From positions 124,383 through 188,382 of the forward strand of contig VZSF01011141.1 in NCBI GenBank assembly GCA_013398295.1: a stretch of 64,000 bases of DNA. Reading direction: 5' to 3'. The notes beneath the pieces are model-generated. The model did not search any database, was not told where the DNA came from, and worked only from the letters and a program-made list of their open reading frames with translations. Position numbers and translations under genes: made by a program. Below, piece after piece: positions 1-13,300 of the stretch. The stretch comes from Chionis minor. Lineage: Eukaryota > Chordata > Aves > Charadriiformes > Chionididae. Each line of letters opens with the position of its first letter. The stretch's first letter is position 1.

Positions 1-3000
1 TCACCATTTGTTTCATCCTGTAGGGTCTTGTTGGGTAACCGTTTTAGATCCTATGCCAGCCTTCTGGATGGACAGTTAAATCACATGCATCCCTGCTAAC
101 AGGAGAAATGCACATCTTGAGCAGCTACTGGATGTAAAGAAACCTCAGCCATTAGAACAGATCAAGAGGGTAACATATATCTCTTTACACCAGACCACTG
201 GATGAGACAGAAAAGATGACTGTGACAGTGCAGCAAAGATCATGATGGCATAAAAATGGGATAATCACCTTTTACGAGAAGCAAAATCATGATTTAATTA
301 AGCAGCAATTCCTAACGCATGGCATTAAATATTTATCCTATAAAGCCATGTGATCCATATGCTATACACTTCCGCAAAATGCTCCTCTAAAGACAATTTG
401 GGGAACTTTAAACACTTACCTTCCTGCAAAGGCAGAATTTTGTACGTCAGAAACCACTCAGATGGAGAAGAAATATGCTGTTAAACATAGTTGAAAATCT
501 GCAGATACAGATGATGTAGTTTTAAGATTTATCATGGGAAAGAGTAGATGCCTTGTTCTCTTGAAAGAGGGAGATTCCATGCTGTGGATTCATATCTCTG
601 CAATGCATTCAACCCATCATGATTTTCTAACCTCTGTTTATTAACCAAGGGTTGACAGAGCTTGATCTCACCTTCCAAATGTCTAAATAGATTAAAGAAT
701 ACCCAAGGATTTAAAGCACATGTATTTGAGCTTCCAGTAAAATACTTTCCTTCCCTCCCAAATTGAGACATTTCTCACCTCAGATTAAATCAAAGACAAC
801 AGAAGAAAGCACCATGTTGGAAGAGACTGTTGAGCCCCCTCCTGTCAAAACAGGTCACATAACTCCTCCCTCCCCCGCCCCCCACCTCCATCCCACTAGT
901 TTTCTGTATGCACACTGCATGTTCTCTTGGGAGAATGGAAAGAAAAACTACATCATAAAAATCCATGTCTGGACTAACGTGGAGCGTGGTACTGCCAAGG
1001 TGAGCTGGAAAGGGCTCCCAGGCACCTTCCCCTCCACATGAAACGAGGGAAGAGTGGTGTTTCCCAGCTTGGGCTGCTTGCAGATCTTCCCTGGCACGGA
1101 TCATTTATCAGTAATGCCAATAAAATACATGCACAGACCAAATATTTTGCCTTTGGAAGGACTGTATTTTCCCAAATATGTGCTTGAAAATAAGTAAAGG
1201 GGCACACCCTCACTACTTGGCCCCATCCAGTCTCATCAGCAGTGCACTGTGCTATACTACAACTGCACTTGGTCTCCTTTTCAGGAACCAAGCATAAACA
1301 TTTCCAGCAAATGTTTTTAAATATAAGTTTGTTTGCCAAGTAGTGCTGCTTTTGACCTGAGTAACAGTTGTGAGAAACCACTTTGTTTACATGGGGAAAC
1401 TAGAGAATAGACTTTCCAATCACTTGTCACATAGCAGCCACACACTCGTTAGCCATGCTGTTCGTTGCAGGCAGAAGGAGAAATTTCTCTGAAAGACATC
1501 ATTAAAATATTTTATTCCCCTGGGCTGCACGCTGCCATGTATTTTGTGGGTATATCATAAAAATAAGAGGAATACACATTTTAAGAAACTTTTTTTTTTT
1601 TTTTCCAAAAAAAGGAATGCCTAAGAACTGCCAGCAACATCATTAAAAGTGACAGTTAAAAGGCTTGCGAGTACAACTACTGCTTTATCTGGAAATGTTA
1701 AAGCAAAACATATGCTGAAGTCAGAGGGAATTTTGTCTGGAGGAAAACCATGAAGGAAAACCGAGCAGAGATTTTAGGGTTTAACTCAGCGGTCAGTTCT
1801 GAGCAGGCAAGTCTAGGTACACCAGTGACAACACAACTTCATAGTGATATAAGCATGTTTCTTGGCAGAATAGCGTCTGTGAGGGACAAGAGACACCGAG
1901 TTAACTGCTGAGTTTGCTGCTGCTAATGCAGAAAGATAATGTGTCCCCCTCTGCATCACATCAGAACCTATCTGCTTCTCATTCAGGGGTCTGCTTTAGT
2001 TACAGCCCTCCGCTATTTCTATACAACTGTCATGTGTCATTGGACACATGAACCAGTTGACTCAGTAAAAACGAACCAAAGAAAGATTAAGACTTTGGTC
2101 AAGCTGCTGTACTTGAAGAAGCAAGAAATATACGGGCTTGAGTGCTTCCCTAGCAACTTCCCAGGTGCTCAAGCTCTACACCCAGCTTGTACAGCCTCTC
2201 AGATTAAAAATAAATAAGCACCTTGGTTGCTCTGAGCCGAGGACCACAGGCTGAGGAGACCACAGTCTGGATTGTAAAGCACAGTGCTGATGGTGGACTC
2301 TGTCAAGATATTTGGCTTGGCACTGTCATTTTGAATCAGAAATCAGAACCATACTAAACTGACAGTCGCACATTTAGAGAATTAAAAACTGTGCAGAACA
2401 CAGACCTCAGAATACCAAAAGGAGATACTGGCCACACTGCTGTGTTTCTGCTGCAGAGCCTTAAACTCAGTTTTTGTCCCTCTGTTACTTAACATTTTTC
2501 TCAAATGCCTGGAAAAAGATAATAAAACATGATTTGCGGGTGATAAAGGTGATGAGTGATTAGTAAACGGTGTATGTCACTGGCTCAATGCAATTCAGAT
2601 GGCTTGGCTTGCTGAATGTTCTGTCTGGGGTTCCTCTCTGCTAACTTTAGACATCTGCATCTAAGCAAGCCGCAGAGATTCCTTTTATAGGCAGTGGAGA
2701 GAAATAGGCATCTGACCTACTTCAGACATCTAGAAGTGACTATTTTTGCCAATTTTTCGCAAGTGGTTACAGAAGAAAACTAGAGATGCTGTAGCTCTCT
2801 CACAGTTAGGTAAGTTGAACCCATCCTGTGTGTTTTAATACAGGCAAACGTAAAGTGATTTGCATTCCTAGCTGGGATGCAAGAAGGCAGGCCATATTTA
2901 AAGGAAAGGCAGTGCCTTGGAAAGAACCCAGTCAGAAAAGAAGTTGGTTGTCCCGGAGGATAACCAGCAGAAGATGAGCTCCTGTATGCAGCTGTGAATC

Positions 3001-6000
3001 TTTAGATGAGTAGAGAGGGAAATGTCCACATGGAGCGGGGCAATTATCTCAAGTTCCTATCTGCCCCTGTGCAACTACTGCAGGAGCACTGAGTCTGGCT
3101 GACAAGTTATTGAAGAAGTTGATAATCTGGACAGAACTCAGAGAACAGGGCTTTGAATACTTCAGGGACTGGTAAACTTGTAAAGTCTCACCAGCTAAGT
3201 AGCTTATGAAGGAAAGGTCTGTGAGATGACTTGATGACGGGGTATAATTTTGTACTCAGTGAACACAGCTAAGCGCAGGCAAATGGAGAATGGCATCCAA
3301 TGGTTGGAAGCTGAAATTGAAGAAATTAAGTCTAGAAATAATTTACTGATAATTTACAGCCATTGGGAATAATAACCATTGGGAAACCTTTTGATTTAAA
3401 GACACTGGCTTTCAACCACTAGCAGTTTTTGAATCAAAGCTGAATATTTTAAATGGCCTAGTTCGAATAAAATGTCATTTATACATGTCTGAAGAGTTAC
3501 ATTGTGCTGTTCATGAGTGTTAGACTGGATGACCACAATGGTCTCTTTTTGCTTCATAATATATAAATTAAAACAAAATCTTAGGTTAAAACTGCATGTC
3601 TCAATGACATAACAGCGATATCCAAGAAAGCACAAATATCAGCACTGAGCATTAGTTTGGGCAGAGCACTATGCTCAAATTAGCAGTGTAGCTTCTGATA
3701 CCCAAGCTCATTCATTCAGCACAACACTGTGTTGTTTATCAGCCCTGGTTTCCAGACAGGATTCCTTGGAAGGGTCTGTTTTCCAGATCTAGTAACACAC
3801 AGCAAGCAGGCAAGCCAAAAGTATAAAGGGGAGTGAGAAATCAGGTTTTGCAATGATAAAATGTTTGTTGCATGCATGCATTGGAGGATGGAGCACATGT
3901 AGCACAAAACAACTTAACTGGAGTCCTCCACTGAAGTGCTGTTCAGTGCGTGAAGGAAACAGAGCAGGACCTTGCCCTGACCCATGCACTAACCTCTCTT
4001 TAAAATAAGTGCAATCATCTCAGATACTGCAGACATAAAGGAAGAAAAAGCTTTAGACTAAATACAGACACGGACAACAACAATGTAAAAAAAGATTGTT
4101 CTATCACTGGAGCATTTTGCAAAATTGTTTCTGACATTTTATTCAGGCTGTCCCGCCTCCATCACAATAAATCTACCAACCACCCCTACCTTCTGAAAGA
4201 CTTCTCTCCCATTTCCCCTATACCCTTACGATCCATCGTAACAAAACCAATGCCTTGTGTATGCCTGGTTCAACAGCCACCCCATCCCAGAGGCAAATGG
4301 AGAATGGGATCCAGGGGCACGCTGGGTGCACTCAGTAGCTCAGGGCTGCTGCCGTTTGGCTTCTGCGTGGCTCAAAGGGAGCAAACCCAGAGCCAGGTAG
4401 GAGAACTAATAGGTGATACACATCTTAATAGACTTAATGGGCTTACGCATCTCCCCCTGATGCTGAAGGAACAGCTTGTATTCTCGCAGCTATGCTCTGC
4501 TACCTGCCAAGGTAACCTGGCTTCCTGTGGAGCGGCTGCAGGGAGTGATGGTGGGCTCACGCCAGGAATTGTTAGGAAAGCCCAAGGTGGCGTGGGGCAC
4601 AACCATGCCAGGGACCATGCCGGCAGTTTAGTAGGATACGTGGTCACGTGCCGGGGCCCGGGCCTGGCCTCTGGCACTGTTTATTTTAGTAGTGCAGATG
4701 TACTGCTAGGGCTGCCCTCCTCCTCTCTTCTCACGATCTGCTTTAGAAATGTAATATCCTCTGTCAAGTGGGACTGATCCTCGCCAATGTGCTCAAATGT
4801 TACTGGCATGGAACTCCAGGCAGTCAGCGTGATCAAAGAGCCTCCATGCCTTAGAAAAATAAGCTAAAAATAAACAAAGCCTATGTATAATTTTCAATTA
4901 CAGCATATATCACTTTCCCGCCAAGCTGGAAAGTACTTTTTCCAGGAGAATTAACTGAAATACGGACTCTATTTTGCTGCAAAAGCTACCTCTCCTCAGA
5001 CACGTCCTATCTCTCCAACTAACTGGAAAATCAGAAGTCAATTTACTCTTTTCTTAGTTGTGTCGCAGCCAACATCATGATGAGAGGAAAATCATGCTGG
5101 GAGAAAGAACAAGACCAACAATAACAAACTGATATATTCCTCAAGGTTTAGGGTGCAAAAGGCTTCACAGTTAGCAGAATACGATCAGCTAAATCTATCT
5201 TGTAACAATAAACAATGAGTCACAGTTGTGTTATATGAGTTTGGTTTAAAGTGGATGTTCAAAGGCATATAATCTGCATTTGGTTTATGTTTTCACCACC
5301 TGTTTTTTATTCCTGACATTGTGGCTGTCATAAGCTATGCAAAATCTTTGATCCTGATATTCCAAAGAATTTGAGATTAATGATGAAGAAAGCCCAGAAA
5401 GTTCATGAATTTGTACCTCAAAGATTGGTTTCCCTAGAATATCCCAGCTCTCTGGATCAGCCTGGTGCTCAGTGGATTAGCTTCCATTTGGCAAAATAAA
5501 AACACTGGTACCAGCAGCCTTCATGACATCCTCAGTTGAAGCAAAGGAGTTTGTAAGTGGCGAGGGAAAACTTAACTTGTTACTTATTCAAGTAAAGGTT
5601 GAAGCTATTTGGCTGGGAAATTACTGCTTTCCTTGCCTATGGTACACTAGCCAGGTTGAGAAGACTTCCTCAATTCTGTACAGGAAAAACACTGAGAACA
5701 TCTCAAGGCAAAAATTGCTTTCTCACCAAAAGGTTGTATTGTCAGTGTTGCCTTTTGCAACGATATTCTGAGGCAGAAGGTTTGATTATTTAGGGACTGA
5801 TCAAAACCTTATTGACTTCTGATCATGAAGATAAGGAACCCAAAAGCATTGAAATCAAAGAGGATTTTATATGAATTAAAATATTTTTTTCTTTTTTTCT
5901 TTTCAAAAACAGTGATTTATGTTACCACTGCTGCTGGGTTTGCATGCACCTAATCGCTTTGCCTAAAAGTTACAAAAAGATTTTTTGGACTAGTATATCA

Positions 6001-6076
6001 AATAAAGTTTTTATTAGTTGTCAGAATGTTGCAGAAGTCACACTTTCAAGTTTTTGTGTTTTTTCTCTTATTTCAG
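1..6076 (+). other. SLC2A12: SLC2A12 intron 1 (3' part)
   Basis: No exon of SLC2A12 or another gene is recognised here. Exon 1, which would carry the start codon and a GC-rich promoter, is not seen and must lie to the left. The stretch holds an old LINE fragment (about 2460-3580), a T tract with A run (1590-1613) and an unrecognised 175-codon open frame at 4250-4777. The rest is anonymous intron. Confidence 0.8.
2460..3580 (+). mobile_element. Old, decayed CR1-like LINE, RT C-terminal part to 3' end
   Basis: Broken frames resemble CR1 reverse transcriptase in the right order. A VLLNIFLK-like stretch near 2480 and a FAGDK remnant of FADDTK near 2535 come first. A segment near 2930-2990 resembles EKDLGVLVDNKLNMSQQC. 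The non-coding 3' end near 3300-3570 includes a GTTAGACTGGATGACC...AATGGTC tail (about 3519-3545), typical of older amniote CR1s. No open frame survives. Boundaries are approximate and the subfamily is not determined. Confidence 0.55.
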
Positions 6077-7399
6077 GCTGCGGAACATTTACTTTTCTAT
6101 CTTCTGCCATTGCTGCTGTAAGTGGACTTCTGATGGGTTATGAGTTGGGCCTTATCTCTGGAGCTGTTCTTCAGATGAGCAGCATATTAGCACTGTCTTG
6201 CAAAGAGCAGGAAATCGTTGTAAGTTCCCTGCTTTTTGGGGCCTTATTTGCATCCCTTACTGGTGGATTCCTGATAGACCGATTTGGAAGGAGACTTGCT
6301 ATTATTATTGCATCTTCTTTACTTATTTTGGGGAGTCTGATTTTACTGCCCTATGAATCATATGGGATACTTATTGTGGGACGGATTGCCATAGGTATTT
6401 CCATATCATTATCATCAATTGCAACATGTGTGTATATTGCTGAGATTGCCCCACAGCACAGAAGAGGTCTCCTCGTATCATTAAATGAACTTATGATCGT
6501 GATAGGCATTCTCTTTGCCTATATTTCTAATTATGCATTTGCCAGCGTATCTCATGGCTGGAAGTATATGTTTGGCCTTGTGATTCCATTAGGTGCTTTG
6601 CAGGCTATTGCCATGTATTTCCTTCCACCAAGTCCTCGCTTTCTTGTCATGAAAAATAATGATGAAGCTGCAAGAAAAGTACTGGAGAGACTACGGGAAA
6701 CATCAGATGCTACTAAAGAACTTACTGTGATCAAGTCTTCCCTAAAGGATGAACATCAGTATAGTTTCTTGGACCTGTTTCGTTCAAAAAACAACATGAG
6801 GGCCCGAATGTTGGTAGGACTCACTCTAGTCTTTTTTGTGCAAACAACTGGGCAACCCAACATTTTATTTTATGCATCAACTGTTTTGAAGTCAGTTGGG
6901 TTCCAGAGCAATGAAGCTGCCAGCTTGGCTTCTACTGGAGTTGGAGTGGTTAAAGTGGTCAGCACAGTTCCAGCCACGGTTTTTGTGGATCAAGTTGGAA
7001 GTAAAACTTTTCTGTGTATTGGCTCTTCTGTTATGGCAGTATCCTTGGTCACCATGGGCTTAGTGAACCGTAACATACATGTGAATTTCACTGGCGTCTG
7101 CAGAAGCCAATCTCCAGAGGATTCCTTTCTCCAGAGACCGGGAAACCTCACTGGTGTCACCAATGGGAGTCTCAAGGACCTCTTTGCTAGCATGGCTTCA
7201 CCAGAAAGATTGTCATTTGATGCACAGAGAAGCCCAGGTGTTGCCAGGACAGCAGAACTGAACAGGACTGCCCTGACAGGAGGCAAAAGCACGACAGGGT
7301 CTCACATGGAAAGTGAGGAGGTTCCTGTTGTCCTGAAATGGCTCTCACTGGCCAGCCTGCTTGTTTATGTTGCTGCGTTTTCCATAGGTCTTGGACCAA
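6077..7399 (+). CDS. SLC2A12: SLC2A12 exon 2 (TM1 to start of TM10)
   Basis: This large exon follows a pyrimidine-rich acceptor (TTATTTCAG, AG at 6075-6076) and ends at donor GTAAGT (7400). The first two bases complete a Gly codon begun in exon 1, so an ATG at 5944 in the same frame is intronic and is not the start. The exon encodes [10 protein letters not shown] (TM1), the cytoplasmic RFGRR loop, the [10 protein letters not shown] segment after TM4, PPSPRFL after TM6, and [13 protein letters not shown] (TM7). A DQVGSK segment in the loop before TM9 replaces the usual D..GRR. The long extracellular loop before TM10 typical of GLUT12 carries four N-glycosylation sequons: NFT (7084), NLT (7144), NGS (7162) and NRT (7261). 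The loop is clearly more diverged from mammals than the membrane segments, which are almost unchanged. Confidence 0.96.
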
Positions 7400-10300
7400 G
7401 TAAGTGTTTCCTTTTTCTAAATCTTTGTAATGATTTACTTACAAGTGGATTACATGCTGGGATGACGTGCCCAGCTTGGCATCAGGCAGTTCCCAAGTTG
7501 GGAAAAGCAGTGTTTTCCACTAATAGATGCTGGTATGCCCTCCTGGTGGGCCTGGAGTATACATTTTAGGAAGAGGTCCGGCCCATTAAGATCAATGGCT
7601 TAACCTCCCTTCAATTCATTAACTGCTCCTCTGCAGTGAAGTTCAGAACTGCTGTGAGTGAGATTTGTACAGCAAAATGATGGAGCCGCTGGCTATCTTT
7701 CCTCTCCCTAGTCTATTGTGTCCTTACATTGGAAAGTTTAAGATGTAGGCATTTGCTGCTGCTAACTCGTAAACCCAAGATGATGATAAGCTCTAGACCG
7801 CTCTATGGTATGACACCATCAAATCCATGAAATGCATGGTTCCCACTCTCTCCAGAGGACAACATGTCTGCCATTCCCAGGGACTAGCAATTAAATATCT
7901 CCATTTTGGTTTGCTTTGTTTTGTTTTGTTTTAATAGCACTTGCGTGTTATTGTACTTAGAAGGGGTTGATTTTTTCAGCCACACTGCAAAACACATACG
8001 CACAGAGTCCGTTATTTATTAACAGATTTTATGTGCTTTTGTGCCCTGGCTCAAACTTGCCTTGCAAACACTCCGTACTCCTGCTGCACTATTATGATAA
8101 AAAGCTTGCCACAAGAATACAACTCAACAATTGCACTAACAGCAAGTCCCCTGCAGTATTTATTTATTTTAAACATTACTCACTGGGAGAGCGGTGTGAG
8201 ATAAGCATTCATTGCCAGGGCAGCGAGCTTGACTGTGTTATTGCAGCACTATTCCCTCCCTTGCAGATCGTCTTGGGGCTGGATTCTGCTTTCGATGACA
8301 TAGGTTCAAAACCAGGGCTGCAGCCCTGAAAAGAAAACATTACTTGAGCTTTTACTTGGGTGTTTCAAACCCACATTTCATGACCCTCAAGGCAGGGGCA
8401 TGCGTTCAGGTTTGGCCTCCTGTTGAAAGCTGCTTTCCTATTGACCTGGCTGTAAATGGGTTCCTGGTTCCATTTGAGGTGGCTTGATGTGACATTAATG
8501 ATAATGATGTCTACTTCCTTGAGGGCTACAGAAACTGAGGTGTGTTTGCCAGGCTAATCTGAGAAGCCTTTGAGGCCCATGCTCACTTTCTGACCTCTTT
8601 CTTGACTGAGAGCACAAACGCTCTCAGACAGCAAATTGGAAAAAACAGGCACCGTCTCAGCTCCAGTGTGTTGAAATCATCTCTGAGAAAGCCGCGGTGA
8701 GGCAATTTAAACTGACAGATTTGTTTGCGTAGCAAATGAAGGCCAGGTCCAGGAGAGATACAGGTATTTAAAAATGCATATAAGTACTTTCAAGACACTT
8801 CCATGCCTTTAAAAACACAATCTTCAGTTAAAATTGAAAATGTATAGAAATGCAAGTGTCAGAGAACCAAGAGATCATCTGAACCTGCAAAGGATCTATT
8901 GTGGTGAAATAGTCTGGGTTGGGATGTGAGGTTATGATTTGTGTTTCATATGCAGCCTTCAACATCTGCTGCTTGGAGTCCAAACCCCTGAGTGCATTTT
9001 AAAAGGTTAGCTTTCTTATCCTCAGTGTGCCTTTCTTAGTGTAAAGGAAAAAAAGCAAGCCCCTCTGCTTATATAAATAGATTAAACATGTTTATGTTAT
9101 TCATCTTGAAATCTGGTCTGTGATTCGGACCAGACCGTTAGCCATTGTCTACTGTGCGACTGAAGCACTGTCTACCCGTCCTGCTGGCTAAGGTAAAGGC
9201 AGTGCTGGGGATGAGTCTGTCTGTAACCTACAGATCAGATCAAATCGGCCTCTTTTGGACAAAGAGCAGAGAAGGTCTTGCTCTCTTCCCTCCGCCCCAC
9301 AAGGCCATTTCTGGAACAAATTCACCCACTTTATTTTGAGTCCATGCTGCTTTATGTTCTGTGGGGATAAAGGAGAGGCTGTGTAGCACCGTTAGGAAAA
9401 TGGCACACTCTTCACAGGGCAGATCACACAACCTGAGCTCTACCGTCTTTTTTTTAAATTACTTTGTCCTTTTTTTTGCCCTTCCTTTTTTAGGATTTTG
9501 GTCAAAGAGCTAGTTACAGTCCACATTTGCACTGCAGATATTTATAAACATTGTATTTTTCCATAATTTCTCTTTTGTCTCCAAATTACATGTAGTAGAT
9601 GGATTTTTTCATGAACTAAACATATGCTAAATATATTTATTGCCATTTATCAAAGCCCAGGCAGCACAGTAATGAGCACTCAGACAGTAAGAGCTGAAAG
9701 CCATTTTTGCATTATAAAAGAATTCACAGACTAGCAAGCATCTGCTTAGTCACTTTTTTGATTCTGGGCTGCTCTGTATTTATATCATCAACCGTTAGGC
9801 AAGATAAAAGGGGTATTTCTACTGCTCTGTTTTGGATTAATTATGTTTGATGAAGTGCAATTCAACTGCCTGTTCACACTCAATTTCACACAATTATGAG
9901 GACGTTTTGTAGGTGCAACAAATCAGTGCTGCATCACGTCGCAGAACAGCACATGCCATCTCTCCACAGCTGTTTGCAGAGGTGTTTCGCGGCAGTTATT
10001 AGTTAAGGGGACTTACTTCATGCCCATCGTTGTTTTGAGTTACCTTTGCCTGTATATCAGAAAGGTCAAACGAGGATTAACCATTCTCACCAGGGAAAGA
10101 TGGCTACAGAGCCCAAGAGAGCCCTCTCCGCCTGCCACGTGAAGGGTGAAGAGTGCGAGAGGGACTTTTCCTTGTTTTCAGTGCATGTTTGCAAGGAGAG
10201 GCTTTCAAACCCGCTGTATGCAGAGGTGGGGGGGACAGGAGAAATCTGAGCCTTGTAGAAACGCTGCTATGCCTTGCACAGGGAGCAGTGAGTGCAGGCT

Positions 10301-13300
10301 AAAGAGTGCAGCGTCAAGGTAGATCATGAATTTGTAACCCAAGCTAAAAGCTCAGTGTGACCCTGGACATTAATTTAGCGCAAAGGACACACAGAGAAAT
10401 TCTCATCAGGGCCACAGCCACATATGACCACTTACTAAATGACACAGAATTAGCTGAAATAGTTGCAGAGCATTCCATTTGCCAGATGCTCTGTTCAAAC
10501 CACTTGAGGGGCAAAAAATAGTGGTCCTCTCTTATAAAGCGGTGTCACCTCCTTCACACATCGCTGCTGTGTGGTACAACATGTTGCGACGCAGGAACCA
10601 GGAAAGCCAAACTCCTGGAATAGCACTTATATTCCAGAATAAGGCTGTAAATGTGGGACTCTTGGGGTTGGATGGAGGACGTGCCAGTTCTCTTGGTTAA
10701 CAACTGCAGGGCAGCTCTAGCCTTTCTGAAACAGAGTGGGTGCCCAGAGCCCTGCTGCTTTCTTCATGGACCTGATGAACGAAATTCTGATTCAGGTGGC
10801 AGATGGCACCCATTACCAAAGGTCTGCTTCTCTGCCCTGATTATCTCCTTTTGCACCATCTAAGATCAAAGACCAAACAGGTGCAACTTCCCTCTATATT
10901 TTCCTATATATCCCCTGACTGGGGGGGTCTGACTGGGCGATCTCACAAATAAGTAGATGAAAGCGAGACAGTGGCACTATACATATTAATACAGGGATGC
11001 AGTGTGGTCTGGAGACAATTCTCTTTATCAAACAAAAATCAGAGGAGCTCCAACAAGTCCTAGGCTGAGAAGCAAGTAGTGCACGCTCAGTCTTGACCCA
11101 ACACTGCACCTGTTTTCCCAGTCTGATTTTGTCTGAGCAAATAAAAAGCAAGTGAGCAAAACAGGGCTTGAGCAGTACCTCTTTACACATATTGTGGGAG
11201 TGCAGTTCAAGGGGATCCACGTGCATCACAGGGATTTTTTGCTGTGAAGTAAGGAACACTTTCATTGAGAGGGGAATGACGAATGCATGCATTTGGACTG
11301 CATGTATGGCATTGGTGCCTTGCACAAAAGGGCTCTTCCTCCTCTGTCAGTCCTTTAAACGTGTTTCTGTATAACTGCAAAGGTATTTAGGCAGTTGGCC
11401 AATGAACTTTGGGATAAGCTGCTGGGGCAAATCACATCAGCTGCACTGATGTCACAGAAGTTCATGCTGAGAGCGTGGATGCAAATCAACAAAAGCACCT
11501 ACAAGTGGGACACAGGGGAAGTTTCATAACGTGAATCATCATCAAAAACATTTAGATGCATAAAGTCCAAAGGTATTTATGTCTCTGCCAAACTGAGTTC
11601 TGTTACTTCATGTCCCAGAGCAGCAGCCAGCTTTATGCGTTTCTCCAAATCCAAGGGCCAAACTCTCAGAGCTCTTCTCTTGGAGACCATCACAGGCTCC
11701 TCTTCCAGGGGACTTGGAGCTGCAGGGATGCCCCAATCCCAAGCACTCAGAGTTTGCTTGGCACACACACAGCTGCGGCCACCACACACCCGAGGCAGAT
11801 CAATACCTGCAGCTGGAGAAACGTCTTCTGAGTTTCAGGGCCTGGCACAAAAAAATACCACATATACCCATTGATGTAGATATAAAATCTAAAAAATATT
11901 TTTAACGTATTTGTGGTAAACAAATAAGACCCTAGCAGGGTCTTAGAGGAGGGATTTAGAATGTACTTCAAACCCTGCTTTTCCACATAGCTGTTATAGA
12001 GTCCCATTAAAGCACAGCTCCCATGAGTGGGTGCTTGTATGTCTGGCAATACTTTGATAGTAATTAAAACCTGTGAAATAGAGGAATTAAATACCCATGG
12101 GAAGCCTTCTCAGACTGGGATGTTATGCCCTTTGTTGCCATCTGCTAGCCTCAGCCATCAGGTGAATATTTCTGATTGGAAAACTATAAAAAAATTGCTT
12201 GCTCATCACTCCATTCACAGCAGCATTTCCTTTTAACTTCTGAAGTGAGCGTGTTTCCCACAAACCAGGGGATGAGCTGGCTGTGTGAGCACCTTGCCAG
12301 TTCTCAGGGCTGTGAAATTCAGACCTGCAGTGGATGCGTGTCTGAGGATCATGTACTAGGGGAGGGCAGGCATAGGACCCACAACACTAGGGGTAGTTTT
12401 GGGGTCCGTGATCCCTCCCTGGCGTGTCTCCTCAGTGGACTCTCAGCTGCTGGCTCACAGACACGTCGGACTGAAGCTCCTCCCACATTTGGGGACCCCT
12501 AAGATCTCCCTGCTCTATGTGTGTGGGTGCAGAGGAGCACAGAAGTGCCTGGCTGAAGTTAGCGCGCAGATTCGAAGCTGTTGGGGCAGGCACAAGGGAG
12601 GGACGGACAACTCCCTGCCTGCGTCCACACAGGTTAATGAACCAGCAGCTTGTGGTCGCTACAGTCACTTCCTTCATCAGGACACCTGGTCTCACAGCTA
12701 AGGCCCAGAGGGGAAATTGCTTCCCTTCTGAGCTACCTGTTGCTAAAGACTTTTTCGTCTCTGCTTTCCTTTCAGCTTTAACCTGGATGCTTGGGCCCCA
12801 GTTTTGAGCACCCATATGATCCTAGCACAGGGAAGGGTGGCAGGCCACCAAGACACCCTTGCGTTACTAGTTTCACACCGATGAAATTCCTCCCATATGA
12901 GGGACCTGGGATTGCGGCTTTGCGTCCCCCAAGCCTGGGTCCCCCCAAGAACGGGGAGTGACTACGCTCTCCAGCAAGCCCTGCTGCGATGCGCCGTCTC
13001 GCTGCTGTGGGAGTTCTCTGTGTGGGGTCGTCATCCCTGTAAGGAACAAAACCTGTGCAGGGAAGTCAGTGAAGGCAAGCACCCAGAGAGGGCAAATCTT
13101 AGGAGGAAATTTTTACTGATGAACGACTAGGTTGGGATCAGAGATATCTGTTTCAACTTTAAACCTGGGCAGATTTGCCATATTGGGTATATCAGAGTTA
13201 AATTTATATCAGCTTGAATGGATGCTTTAAAACTGAGCTAATTTATACCTAAAATGGAACAGATGTTTCAACATGTTTGGAAATTTAACTGATGTGGGAG

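Noticed and set aside
5944..6076. Upstream extension of the SLC2A12 frame with an ATG at 5944
   Set aside because: It precedes a clear 3' splice site at 6075-6076, and similarity to GLUT12 starts exactly after it; the upstream codons are intron.
7400..7569. Continuation of the exon 2 frame past 7399
   Set aside because: Similarity stops at the GTAAGT donor and resumes in exon 3 at 27675.
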